From Bacilli bacterium (lineage in GTDB: Bacteria > Bacillota_I > Bacilli_A > RF39 > UBA660), in assembly GCA_017519965.1 (NCBI GenBank), contig JAFWRK010000046.1, positions 1-64,000 of the forward strand: a stretch of 64,000 nucleotides of DNA, in the 5' to 3' direction. Shown piece after piece: positions 49,500 to 58,181 of the stretch (the stretch's first letter is position 1; each line of letters begins with the position of its first letter). A program made the translations under genes and the position numbers. The notes below the pieces were generated by a model. The model did no database searches, was not told where the DNA came from, and saw nothing but the letters and a program-made list of their open reading frames with translations.

Positions 49500-49799
49500 A
49501 TGAATGAATTTGAAGAGAAGGATTATGCTGGAGCTAGAAGTTATGCTGATGGAATAAAGAATAATGCTGAAAATATTATGGGTATTTTTAACGATATTGA
49601 TGATGTTATGAATAGTTTATATGGTTCTAACTGGGGAAGTGAAGGTGCTGATCAAGCTAGAGATAGATATAATACTATTCGTCAAAATTATGAAGTATTC
49701 TATAATAAAGTTATTACTATGAGAAATCATATATATAATGTAACAGCTGCTAATGAAGAAGCAGATGCTGCAGCAAGTCAAGTTATTACAAATATTTAA
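49500..49799 (+). CDS. WXG-like ESX protein with W-G-S turn
   Basis: The 99-aa protein has the hairpin size and layout, but the turn reads GSNWGSEGADQ, so Trp is followed by G-S rather than x-G. Such variants occur among ESX-like partners. It is the last gene of the type VII substrate cluster and is followed by a strong terminator. Confidence 0.8.
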   Translation: MNEFEEKDYAGARSYADGIKNNAENIMGIFNDIDDVMNSLYGSNWGSEGADQARDRYNTIRQNYEVFYNKVITMRNHIYNVTAANEEADAAASQVITNI

Positions 49800-49802
49800 T
49801 TA

Positions 49803-49827
49803 GGATAATTTAGATTATCCTTTTTTT
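49803..49827 (+). terminator. Terminator of the WXG cluster
   Basis: GGATAAT-TTAG-ATTATCC followed by seven T residues. Confidence 0.88.
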
Positions 49828-49888
49828 ATTTATTGAAATATTAAATTATGTTTGATATTATATGTATGTGAAAGGGAGATGTTGATAT

Positions 49889-51082
49889 TTGAAATTTTTA
49901 TGTGTTAATGCTGGTAGTAGTTCTTTAAAATTCCAATTATTTGAGATGCCAGAAGAAAAAGTTGTAATTAGTGGTTATATTGAAAAAATTGGTTTTGAAG
50001 ATTCTTTTTGGAACACAAAAATTAATGGAGAAAAAATAAGAGGGGAAAAATTCTTAAAGAATCATACTGAAGCAGTAGATGTTATGTTAGATGAATTAAT
50101 TAAACATAAAGCTGTTAAGTCTTTAGATGAAATTAAAGGTGTAGGACATAGAGTTTTACATGGTGGAGAAAAGTATTCTGATTCAGTACTAATTGATGAT
50201 CAAGTTGTTCAAGATATCAAAGATTTAACTAAGTTAGGACCTCTTCATCATCCAGGAAATTTAGCTGGTATTGAAGCTATGAAGAAAGCTTTACCTGGAG
50301 TACCTAATGTAGCTGTATTTGATACTGCATTTCATCAAACAATGCCTGCAGTAAATTATATGTATCCAGTTCCTTATGAATGGTATGAAAAGTATGGAGT
50401 ACGTAAATATGGATTCCATGGTACTAGTCATAAGTATATTACTGAGACTATGAAAAAAATGTTAGGTAAAGAAGATGTTAATTTAATAGTTTGTCATGTT
50501 GGTAGTGGTGCTTCTATTAGTTGTATTAAAGATGGTAAATGTTTTGATACTACAATGGGTCTTACTCCATTAGATGGTTTAATGATGGGAACTCGTTGTG
50601 GATCAATTGATCCTTCAATTATTGAATATGTTTGTAAAGAATCAGGTAAAGATGTATCTGAAATTACTAATGATTTAAATAAGAAGAGTGGATTATATGG
50701 TATCTGTGGATTCAATGATAATAGAGATGTTGAAAAAGCAATTTCTGAAGGTAATGAAAGAGCTAAATTAGCATTAGATATGTATGTTGATATTATCAAT
50801 AGATTTATTGCTGAATACTATATTGAATTAGATGGTAAAGTTGATGCAATGGTTATGACTGCAGGTGTACTTGAAAATGGTAGTGATACTAGAGCTGCAA
50901 TTCTTAATAAGTTAAAACCATTAGGAATTAAACTTAATAAAGAAGTTAATGATAAAATAGCTGGATTTAAAGATGTTCATGAAGGATGTATTACTCTTCC
51001 TGAGTCTAGTATTCCTGTATATGTAATTCCTACTAATGAAGAAATAATGATTATTAGAGATACATATAAACTATGTGTTTAA
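49889..51082 (+). CDS. ackA: Acetate kinase (first paralogue)
   Basis: The enzyme interconverts acetyl phosphate + ADP and acetate + ATP. The 397-aa protein starts at a TTG codon behind AAAGGGAG. The N-terminal phosphate loop is canonical (VNAGSSSLKF, with Asn7, Ser10 and Ser12). GHRVLHGGE, VFDTAFHQTMP, GFHGTSH, MGTRCGSIDP and TNEEIMI are also present. One deviation: the adenosine-side motif usually AGIGEN reads AGVLEN (Leu328). Confidence 0.96.
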   Translation: MKFLCVNAGSSSLKFQLFEMPEEKVVISGYIEKIGFEDSFWNTKINGEKIRGEKFLKNHTEAVDVMLDELIKHKAVKSLDEIKGVGHRVLHGGEKYSDSVLIDDQVVQDIKDLTKLGPLHHPGNLAGIEAMKKALPGVPNVAVFDTAFHQTMPAVNYMYPVPYEWYEKYGVRKYGFHGTSHKYITETMKKMLGKEDVNLIVCHVGSGASISCIKDGKCFDTTMGLTPLDGLMMGTRCGSIDPSIIEYVCKESGKDVSEITNDLNKKSGLYGICGFNDNRDVEKAISEGNERAKLALDMYVDIINRFIAEYYIELDGKVDAMVMTAGVLENGSDTRAAILNKLKPLGIKLNKEVNDKIAGFKDVHEGCITLPESSIPVYVIPTNEEIMIIRDTYKLCV

Positions 51083-51105
51083 GATTGGGTAACCAATCTT
51101 TTTTC
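51080..51105 (+). terminator. Terminator between the two acetate kinase genes
   Basis: AAGATTGG-GTAA-CCAATCTT followed by T residues. Confidence 0.88.
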
Positions 51106-51164
51106 TTTGATTATTCATATAGATGTTGTATAATATTAGTAGATTTGAAAGAAGGAGTATTAAT

Positions 51165-52349
51165 ATGAAAATATTATCATTATATGCACAAAGTAACTCT
51201 TTAAAATTCAGTTTATATGAAATGAAAGATGAAGAACTATTAGTAGATGGTGAATTTGAACGTATTGGTTTAGATGCTAGCTTTTATACTATAAGATTAA
51301 ATGGAGAAAAAATAGTTCAAGAAATTGAAATTAATACTTTAGATGACTCAATTGATATATTAATAGATAAGTTAATATCTTTAGATGTTATAAAATCAGC
51401 TGATGATATTGCTGGAATAGGACATAGAGTAATTCAAGGAAAAGATAAATTTACTGAATCAGTTATTGTTAATGATGATGTTTTATCTAAATTAGATGAG
51501 ATCAAAGAAAATACTCCAATTAATAGTCCAACTAATTCATTGGTTATTAGCAAGTGTAGAGAGTCTATGCCTTTAATACCTAATGTAGCTGTATTTGATA
51601 CTGCTTTTAATCAAACTATGGATGAAGAAACATATTTATATCCTGTTCCTTATAAATGGTATAAAGAATATGGAGTTCGTAAGTTTGGTTTTCATGGTAC
51701 TTCTCATAGATGTAATGCTAATACTGTTAGAGAGTTATTAGGAAGAGAAGATTTTAAATTAATAAGTTGTCATATTGGTAATACTGGAAGTGTAGCTGCA
51801 ATAAAAGATATGAAATGTGTTGATACTTCTATGGGATTTACTGATATATCTGGTATTATGATGGGAACTAGATCTGGTGATATAGATCCTTCTATAATTC
51901 CTTATGTTATGGAAAAAGAAGGAAAAAATATTGGTGAAATACTAAATGATTTAAATAAAAACAGTGGACTTTTAGGTTTAAGTGAATATTCTTCTGACAT
52001 GAGAGATATTAATGCTAAATGTGATGAAGGCGATGAAAAAGCTCTTCTTGCTAGAAAAAAATATGTTAGAAGAGTAGTAGATTATATAGCTCAATACTAT
52101 GTTTTATTAGGTGGAGCTGATGTTTTAGTATTCTCAGCAGGAGTTGGAGAAAATAGTATTCCTGTTAGAAGAGAAATATGTGAAAAGTTAGCTTGCTTAG
52201 GAGTAAAGATTGATCTAGATAAAAACAATATTACTCGTGAACAGGTAAAAATAAGTACAGAAGATTCTTCTATTGATGTATATGTTCTTCATGTTGATGA
52301 ACAATTAATAATAGCAAGAGATACTTTAAATATTATTAAGAATAGATAG
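51165..52349 (+). CDS. Diverged acetate kinase paralogue
   Basis: The 394-aa protein is collinear with its neighbour and clearly of the acetate kinase family (FDTAFNQTMD, FGFHGTSHR, MGTRSGDIDPS, AGVGEN). The N-terminal loop is altered: Asn7 is Tyr, Gly9 is Gln and Ser11 is Asn (SLYAQSNSLKF), and GHRVLHG reads GHRVIQG. Its AGVGEN motif is the canonical one that the first copy lacks. The start is ATG 51165 with GAAGGAG. It may be a weakly active, differently specific or partner subunit. Confidence 0.88.
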   Translation: MKILSLYAQSNSLKFSLYEMKDEELLVDGEFERIGLDASFYTIRLNGEKIVQEIEINTLDDSIDILIDKLISLDVIKSADDIAGIGHRVIQGKDKFTESVIVNDDVLSKLDEIKENTPINSPTNSLVISKCRESMPLIPNVAVFDTAFNQTMDEETYLYPVPYKWYKEYGVRKFGFHGTSHRCNANTVRELLGREDFKLISCHIGNTGSVAAIKDMKCVDTSMGFTDISGIMMGTRSGDIDPSIIPYVMEKEGKNIGEILNDLNKNSGLLGLSEYSSDMRDINAKCDEGDEKALLARKKYVRRVVDYIAQYYVLLGGADVLVFSAGVGENSIPVRREICEKLACLGVKIDLDKNNITREQVKISTEDSSIDVYVLHVDEQLIIARDTLNIIKNR

Positions 52350-52359
52350 GAAATGAAAG

Positions 52360-53304
52360 ATGTTTGAAAGTATATATAAGAAAATTGTTGAATATGATAC
52401 TATTGTGATTGCTAGACATATTGGAGTTGATCCAGATGCATTATGTAGTCAATTGGCTTTAAGAGATTCTATTAAGTTATCTTTTCCTGAAAAAAAAGTT
52501 ATTGCAATAGGTTCAGGTAGTGCAAAATTTTCATCTATTGGAAAATTAGATAAGATAGAAAAAGTTAATAATGCATTACTTATTGTTACAGATACTCCGG
52601 ATAAGAGAAGAGTTGATTCAGTTGATTTTTCTATGTTTTCTTATACCATAAAAATAGATCATCATCCATTTATTGAAAAATATTGTGATTTAGAATATAT
52701 AGATGATACTGCCTCATCTGCTTGTGAAATATTAATGGATTTTATTCTTAAAACTCCATTAAGTTGTGATAGTAATATCGCTCAAACTTTATATATGGGG
52801 CTAGTAAGTGACTCTAATAGATTTTTATTTGATAGTTGTACTGCTTCTACATTTAATATAGTATCAACATTTTTAAATAAACATCCTTTTGCTTTAAGTG
52901 ATGCATATCAAAAACTATATTTAAGACCTATGAATGAAGTTAGATTAGAAGGTTATATTGCTTTAAATATGAATGTTACTGAAAATGGATTAGGGTATAT
53001 AAAAATTACAGATGAAATTATCAATGAATTTGGTGTTGATAGTGCATCTGCTGGTAATATGATTAATAATTTTAATTATATTAAAGAAGTAACAGTTTGG
53101 GTTACTATGACAGAAGATATTAAAAATGATCAAATTAGAGTATCTGTTAGGTCTAGAGGACCTGAAGTTAATAAGTTAGCTGAAGCATATAATGGTGGAG
53201 GCCATAAGATGGCTGCGGGAGCTAAAGTTAAAACTTTTGATGATGCAATGAAATTTGTAAAAGAATTAGATAATATATTAAAAGAATATAATGAGATATT
53301 ATAG
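52360..53304 (+). CDS. nrnA: DHH-family oligoribonuclease/pAp phosphatase NrnA
   Basis: The 314-aa protein has the metal motifs GVDPDALCSQLAL (D-x-D), VTDTPD, IDHHP (DHH) and the C-terminal DHHA1 motif GGGHKMAAGA. This is NrnA of Firmicutes, which degrades short RNA oligomers and 3'-phosphoadenosine 5'-phosphate. It lies 10 bases after the acetate kinase paralogue and 10 before engB. Confidence 0.93.
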   Translation: MFESIYKKIVEYDTIVIARHIGVDPDALCSQLALRDSIKLSFPEKKVIAIGSGSAKFSSIGKLDKIEKVNNALLIVTDTPDKRRVDSVDFSMFSYTIKIDHHPFIEKYCDLEYIDDTASSACEILMDFILKTPLSCDSNIAQTLYMGLVSDSNRFLFDSCTASTFNIVSTFLNKHPFALSDAYQKLYLRPMNEVRLEGYIALNMNVTENGLGYIKITDEIINEFGVDSASAGNMINNFNYIKEVTVWVTMTEDIKNDQIRVSVRSRGPEVNKLAEAYNGGGHKMAAGAKVKTFDDAMKFVKELDNILKEYNEIL

Positions 53305-53314
53305 GGGTGAAATT

Positions 53315-53896
53315 ATGGTAATTAAAGAAGCTAATTTGGATATAATAGCTACTAGAAGAAGTCAATATCCAGAAAATGGTAGATCTGAATTCTTACTAGT
53401 AGGAAGAAGTAATGTAGGTAAGAGTAGTTTTATTAATGCAATTCTTTCTCGTAAGAATTTAGCTCATACTTCATCTAAACCTGGTAAAACTCAAACATTA
53501 AATTTTTATGGAGTAAATGATAAATTTTATTTAATTGATGTTCCTGGATATGGATATGCAGCTGTTGATAAAAAAACTCAATCTAAATTCGGTATGATGA
53601 TTGAGGAATACTTAGAAAAAAGAGAAGAATTAAAAAGAGTATTTATGTTAGTTGATTTTAGACTTAAACCATCTGAAGATGATTTATTAATGTATAATTT
53701 CTTAAAATACTATAATTTACCTGTTACAATAATTGCTACTAAAGCTGATAAAGTTCCTGGTAGTAAAAAAGAAAAAAATTTAAAAATGATATTAGAAACT
53801 TTAGATTTAGTTGTTGGAGATGACTTAATTGTATTCTCTAGTACTACTAAATTAGGTGCTAAAGAAGTATTAAAAAAGATAGAAGACTTAGTTTGA
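53315..53896 (+). CDS. engB: Ribosome biogenesis GTPase EngB/YsxC
   Basis: The 193-aa TrmE/Era-type GTPase has GRSNVGKSSFINA (G1), KPGKTQTLNFY (G2), DVPGYGYA (G3) and TKADK (G4). It assists late 50S assembly. The start is ATG 53315 after AGGGGTGA; the in-frame ATG at 53291 lies inside nrnA. Its TGA stop is within the terminator stem. Confidence 0.96.
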   Translation: MVIKEANLDIIATRRSQYPENGRSEFLLVGRSNVGKSSFINAILSRKNLAHTSSKPGKTQTLNFYGVNDKFYLIDVPGYGYAAVDKKTQSKFGMMIEEYLEKREELKRVFMLVDFRLKPSEDDLLMYNFLKYYNLPVTIIATKADKVPGSKKEKNLKMILETLDLVVGDDLIVFSSTTKLGAKEVLKKIEDLV

Positions 53897-53909
53897 TAAG
53901 TCTTTTTCT
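53884..53909 (+). terminator. Terminator overlapping the engB stop
   Basis: AAGACTTA-GTTTGA-TAAGTCTT followed by T-rich sequence. Confidence 0.82.
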
Positions 53910-53939
53910 TTATGCTATAATATGCTCAGGTGAGATGAT

Positions 53940-54629
53940 ATGAAACGTAAGACTATTGGTATAATACTAAGTATAGTTATTTTATTAGTAATTGTTTGTA
54001 CTGGTTATTTAACAATAAATGGTAACTTTAAAAAAATGAAGCTTGAAGGAGAAATAAAATCTTTAGTCAAGTTGGATATTAAGAGTGATGACTTTAATAG
54101 AAAGATAGTTAGTAGTGGTGATTATGCAGTTGTAGAAAAAGCTATTAAAGATTACTTAAGTGAATATTCTTCTTCTATAAAAGAAATTAATAGCATGGTA
54201 ACTGCAGATAGTTTTAGTAAGTTATTATCATATGATAATTTAAGTAATGATCCTGATTTTGCTAACTCTATAAATCAGGTTAATACATCTTTAAATAGAA
54301 TAAATGAATTAATAGATAAATTAATAAATATGTCATCAAAAGAAAGTATTATAAATAATATTGAACAATATAAATTAGATGATTATTACAATAATATTTA
54401 TATTGATTTGATGATTAATGATGATGTATTAAGTAAATTAGAAATATCTAAAGATGATTTAGAAAAATATAGAGAATCTGTTACTACTAAATTAAATACA
54501 TGTAATGAAATATTTTTCTTTTTAAATAGTAATACTAAGAATTATATTTTTGATGAAGGACAATTGAAGTTTACTTCAGAAGCTTTAATGGAACAATATA
54601 ATAATTATGTAAAAAAAATAAGAGGTTAA
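53940..54629 (+). CDS. Membrane-anchored helical protein of unknown function
   Basis: The 229-aa protein has one N-terminal membrane helix (about 6-26) and an otherwise helical, Asn/Ser/Asp-rich extracellular part without motif I recognise. An extended -10 (TGCTATAAT, 53913-53921) and CAGGTGA lie upstream. It is convergent with spoIVA and monocistronic. Confidence 0.7.
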   Translation: MKRKTIGIILSIVILLVIVCTGYLTINGNFKKMKLEGEIKSLVKLDIKSDDFNRKIVSSGDYAVVEKAIKDYLSEYSSSIKEINSMVTADSFSKLLSYDNLSNDPDFANSINQVNTSLNRINELIDKLINMSSKESIINNIEQYKLDDYYNNIYIDLMINDDVLSKLEISKDDLEKYRESVTTKLNTCNEIFFFLNSNTKNYIFDEGQLKFTSEALMEQYNNYVKKIRG

Positions 54630-54643
54630 CTCTTATTTTTTTA
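54611..54643. terminator. Convergent terminator
   Basis: AATAAGAG-GTTAA-CTCTTATT flanked by A-run and T-run overlaps both converging gene ends. Confidence 0.85.
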
Positions 54644-56116
54644 TATAACTATGGCAATCATATTATTAGATCCTTTATTAACTACTTTGGATAATGTACT
54701 TTGTAATTTGAATCTTATGTTGTCAGGCATAAGATTTATTTTTGATTGTATACCTTCTTGAACTATTTGATCTAGACTTCTTCCAAATATTTCACTTTTC
54801 CATACTTCTTTTGGATTATTTTCTTGATCTTTTAATAAATAGTTTATTAACTCTTTACTTTGTACTTCTGTTCCTATTATTGGTTCAAATGTTGATTCTA
54901 CATCAACTCTTATCATATGTATAGATGGAGCAACTGCTTTTAATTTTACTCCATATCTAGGTCCTTGTTTAACTATTTCAGGTTTATCTAATTTCATATC
55001 TTCTATTGTAGGAGTTGCTACTCCATATCCTGTTTGTTTTACCATCTTTAATGCATATTTTATTTGATCATATTCTTTTTTAGCTGTATTAAATTCTTGG
55101 AAAAGACTTAATAAATCCGCTTTGTTTTTTACATCAATTTTTATAATATCTGTTAGTGTTTTATTATATAGATTAGGTGGAGCTGTTAAGTTAACAGTTA
55201 TTATTCCAGTAGAAGGATCTACATCTGATAAATATGCTTTTTCAATATCATCATTTTCTAAGAAATGGTCTGTTATTTTGTCTATATCTTTCAATTTATC
55301 TATTTCTATTACACTTTCTTTAATTGATTTAATATAACTTTGTTTTATGTTATTATCGGGATTTAATATAGCAATCCATTCTGGCATATTTATCTTTACT
55401 TCTAATACTGGAAATTCATATAATGCTTCTCTTAGTATTGTATACATGTCTTTTTCTGTCATTTGATCTACATTCATTGGCAATACTGGTACATTATATT
55501 CTTCATTTAGTTTTTCTCCTATTCTTAATGTTTCTGGTAGAGAAGGGTTCTTTGAATTTAATATAATAATAAATGGTTTTCCTATACTTTTTAGTTCTTC
55601 TATTACTCTTTTTTCACTTTCTATATAGTCCTTTCTGTCGAATTCTCCTATAGAACCATCTGTTGTGACTACTATACCTATAGTAGAGTGATCTTTTATT
55701 ACTTTTTCAGTACCTACTTCAGCTGCTTCTACAAAAGGTATTTCTTCTGTATACCATGGAGTCTTTACCATTCTTGGTCCATTTTCATCTTCTGCTCCTT
55801 GGGCTTTATCAATCATGTATCCTACACAATCTATTAATCTTATATTACAGGTGAAATCATCTATTTGTATTTTAGCGGCTGTATTAGGAACAAATTTAGG
55901 TTCTGTAGTCATGATAGTTTTTCCTGCAGCACTTTGAGGTATCTCATCTAAAGCTCTTTTCTTTTCATATTCATTTTCTATATTTGGTACTATTAATGTT
56001 TCTACTACTTTTTTTATGAATGTGGATTTTCCTGTTCTTACTGCACCTACTACTCCTAGATAAATATCTCCATTACTTCTAGCTGCTATATTTTTTATAA
56101 TTTCTTGTTTATCCAT
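54641..56116 (-). CDS. spoIVA: Stage IV sporulation protein A (coat basement ATPase)
   Basis: SpoIVA polymerises with ATP hydrolysis on the forespore to form the base of the spore coat. The 491-aa protein has Walker A GAVRTGKST with Lys30, the same residue number as in Bacillus, and the TEPKFVPN and VDCVGYM-type GTPase-like motifs (LIDCVGYMI). The start at 56116 fits GGAG 7 bases upstream and the expected length (492 in Bacillus). Its neighbourhood with der and hup is the Bacillus one. Confidence 0.96.
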   Translation of the reverse strand: MDKQEIIKNIAARSNGDIYLGVVGAVRTGKSTFIKKVVETLIVPNIENEYEKKRALDEIPQSAAGKTIMTTEPKFVPNTAAKIQIDDFTCNIRLIDCVGYMIDKAQGAEDENGPRMVKTPWYTEEIPFVEAAEVGTEKVIKDHSTIGIVVTTDGSIGEFDRKDYIESEKRVIEELKSIGKPFIIILNSKNPSLPETLRIGEKLNEEYNVPVLPMNVDQMTEKDMYTILREALYEFPVLEVKINMPEWIAILNPDNNIKQSYIKSIKESVIEIDKLKDIDKITDHFLENDDIEKAYLSDVDPSTGIITVNLTAPPNLYNKTLTDIIKIDVKNKADLLSLFQEFNTAKKEYDQIKYALKMVKQTGYGVATPTIEDMKLDKPEIVKQGPRYGVKLKAVAPSIHMIRVDVESTFEPIIGTEVQSKELINYLLKDQENNPKEVWKSEIFGRSLDQIVQEGIQSKINLMPDNIRFKLQSTLSKVVNKGSNNMIAIVI

Positions 56117-56157
56117 AATCATTCTCCTTATACAATAAATTTATATGATTATGTATT

Positions 56158-56186
56158 AAAAAAAAGAACTGTTTTGTTCTTTTAAA
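56158..56186 (-). terminator. Terminator after spoVIF
   Basis: On the minus strand AAAAGAAC-AAAACA-GTTCTTTT with extra T residues follows the spoVIF stop and precedes spoIVA. Confidence 0.8.
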
Positions 56187-56421
56187 ACATTTTATCTATA
56201 TTTTTAGGCACTTGATCTTTTAAAATTGCATTTACTATTTTATCTTCTTTTTCTTTTGATACTTCTTTACCGGTTATGTCTTTAATATTATGAATTACTT
56301 CTCTAATAGTTTTCTCATCTTTCATATCAGTATTTTGTAACTTTTTGGCTAGATCTAATATAGTATTTTTATTTACATTTGTTTTGTTTTCTACTTTTTT
56401 AAAGAAATTATCTCCAAACAT
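56182..56421 (-). CDS. spoVIF: Stage VI sporulation protein F (SpoVIF/YjcC) family
   Basis: The 79-aa protein matches the SpoVIF pattern: FFKKVENKTNV, ILDLAKKLQN, DEKTIREVIHNI, VSKEKEDKIVNAI. In Bacillus SpoVIF is made late in the mother cell and helps coat assembly. It lies between spoIVA and der. Its ribosome site (AGGAGG) sits in one arm of an inverted repeat. Confidence 0.85.
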   Translation of the reverse strand: MFGDNFFKKVENKTNVNKNTILDLAKKLQNTDMKDEKTIREVIHNIKDITGKEVSKEKEDKIVNAILKDQVPKNIDKMF

Positions 56422-56428
56422 AAGAAAA

Positions 56429-56461
56429 CCTCCTAATTAATTATATGTAGGAGGTTATTAT
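56429..56461 (-). promoter_or_regulatory. Inverted repeat covering the spoVIF ribosome site
   Basis: On the minus strand AACCTCCTA is followed by CATATAATTAAT and TAGGAGGTT. The stem contains the AGGAGG site of spoVIF, and the loop holds CATATAAT, close to the mother-cell sigma-E/K -10 (CATA-type). It could block translation of read-through mRNA while a transcript started inside the loop escapes. A weak terminator is the alternative. Confidence 0.45.
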
Positions 56462-56754
56462 TATTTACTATTATTTCTTCTTTTTGCTAATAGATTTACT
56501 TGCTTATTAAATTCATCAAATGATATTAGACCATTTTTTAATCTATCATTTAACATAGCTAGACTTTTATCATACATATCATTTTGATTGTTTACATTTG
56601 TATATTTTTGATCTTTTAAATCTTTTACAAAAATGTTTTTATGTTGTATTTTACTATTTTCTTTATAATCATTAAATTGATTATTAAAAGTATCATTATC
56701 TAGAAAGTTATTATCTTTGAATTTATTCTCATTATTATTATTTCCTATGATCAT
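56461..56754 (-). CDS. Small protein with SHOCT-like C-terminus
   Basis: The 97-aa product has an Asn/Asp-rich N-terminus and a C-terminal segment LAMLNDRLKNGLISFDEFNKQ-x-NLL that follows the SHOCT pattern (L-x-x-L-x-x-x-G-x-I-x-x-x-E-F), a short oligomerisation or targeting motif. Its ATG overlaps the der stop by one base (TAATG), indicating coupling. Function is unknown; a sporulation link is suggested by its place between der and spoVIF. Confidence 0.65.
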   Translation of the reverse strand: MIIGNNNNENKFKDNNFLDNDTFNNQFNDYKENSKIQHKNIFVKDLKDQKYTNVNNQNDMYDKSLAMLNDRLKNGLISFDEFNKQVNLLAKRRNNSK

Positions 56755-58061
56755 TATTCTTCTCCATTTCTATTCTTTAATTGTATTATAATAGGAGTTC
56801 CTTCTAAATTAAAGTTTTCTCTTAATTTATTTTCTAAATATCTTTCATATGAGAAGTGAAGAAGTCCTTTATTATTTACTCTAAATGTAAATTTAGGTGG
56901 CTTTGTTCCTGTTTGTGATACAAAGTAACATTTTAATCTTTTACCTTTATATGAAGGTGGTGGATTTAATTGGAATGCATCTTGTATTACTTCATTTAGA
57001 ACACTTGTTTTTGCTTCTCTAGAGATGTTTTCTGATACTTTTATTACCTCAGGCATTAATGTGTGAATTCTTTTTTTAGTTAATGCACTTAAGAATACTA
57101 TTGGAGCATATGTTGCAAATTGAAACTCTGCTCTCATTAATTTTTCAAATTCTTGAATTGTTGTATCTTTTACAGTATCCCATTTATTAACTACAAAGAT
57201 TAATCCTTTTCCTTTTTCTATAGCATATCCTGCTATATGTTTATCATGTTCCATAATACCTTCTTCAGCATTTATTACTACTAGGCATATGTCACTTCTA
57301 TCAATAGCTTGTAATGATCTAAATAAACTATATTTTTCTATTGATTCAAATACTTTACCTTTTTTTCTCATACCAGCTGTATCTATTAAAATGTATTCTT
57401 TATTGTCATATTTTAAGACTGAATCAATAGAATCTCTTGTAGTTCCAGCTATATCTGATACTACAACTCTTTCTTCATTTAATAGAGCGTTCATTAAACT
57501 ACTTTTACCTACATTAGGTCTACCTATTAAACAGAATTTAATTCTATCATCTATTTTTTCTTCTTTTTCATGAAATTCTTTTGTTATTTCATCCATTAAT
57601 TCTATATATCCAGTATTATGAATAGAACTTATAGGTATATATGTGTCAAAACCTAATTCATAAAAGTCATATATATTTTCTTCTGCTTTTTTAACATCTA
57701 CTTTATTAATAGCAACTATTACTCTTTTATCTGTTTTTCTTAGAATATCTCTTACTATTAAATCATTATGAGTTATTCCTTCTTTTCCATCTACAACGAA
57801 TACTACAACATCGGCATCTTTTATTGCTATTTCAGCTTGTATTTTTATTTCATTATTAAATGTTTCATGAGCAGCATCTATTCCACCAGTATCTACTAAA
57901 TAGAATTTTTTATTATTATATTTTGCTTCTTGATATATTCTATCTCTTGTTACTCCTGGAATATCCTCAATAATAGATATTTTTTTTCCACAAATTTTAT
58001 TAAATAGGGTACTTTTTCCAACGTTTGGACGTCCTACTAATGCAACTGTAGGTATAGCCAT
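56754..58061 (-). CDS. der: Ribosome biogenesis GTPase Der (EngA)
   Basis: The 435-aa protein has two tandem GTPase domains: GRPNVGKSTLFN with DTGGID, and GRPNVGKSSLMN with DTAGMRKKGKV and NKWD. A C-terminal KH-like domain with PPSYKGKRLKCYF follows. It is essential for 50S assembly. Its neighbourhood with spoIVA and hup is conserved in Bacilli. Confidence 0.98.
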   Translation of the reverse strand: MAIPTVALVGRPNVGKSTLFNKICGKKISIIEDIPGVTRDRIYQEAKYNNKKFYLVDTGGIDAAHETFNNEIKIQAEIAIKDADVVVFVVDGKEGITHNDLIVRDILRKTDKRVIVAINKVDVKKAEENIYDFYELGFDTYIPISSIHNTGYIELMDEITKEFHEKEEKIDDRIKFCLIGRPNVGKSSLMNALLNEERVVVSDIAGTTRDSIDSVLKYDNKEYILIDTAGMRKKGKVFESIEKYSLFRSLQAIDRSDICLVVINAEEGIMEHDKHIAGYAIEKGKGLIFVVNKWDTVKDTTIQEFEKLMRAEFQFATYAPIVFLSALTKKRIHTLMPEVIKVSENISREAKTSVLNEVIQDAFQLNPPPSYKGKRLKCYFVSQTGTKPPKFTFRVNNKGLLHFSYERYLENKLRENFNLEGTPIIIQLKNRNGEE

Positions 58062-58181
58062 AATATCCCCTCCAATTCATGTGTATTATAACACATATAT
58101 ATAAAATTTAAAAGAATAATTATTTAACTAGCAAAAGAATATTATATTTGTGATATACTTATTTCATAGGAGAGTGGTAAT

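Noticed and set aside
45903..49799. A complete type VII secretion locus
   Set aside because: No EssC/EccC, EssB or other membrane component is encoded in the window; only substrate-like proteins are present.
53884..53909. TGA read as Trp (Mollicute code)
   Set aside because: engB ends naturally at TGA inside a terminator, and Trp positions in conserved motifs use TGG; no in-frame TGA interrupts the conserved genes.
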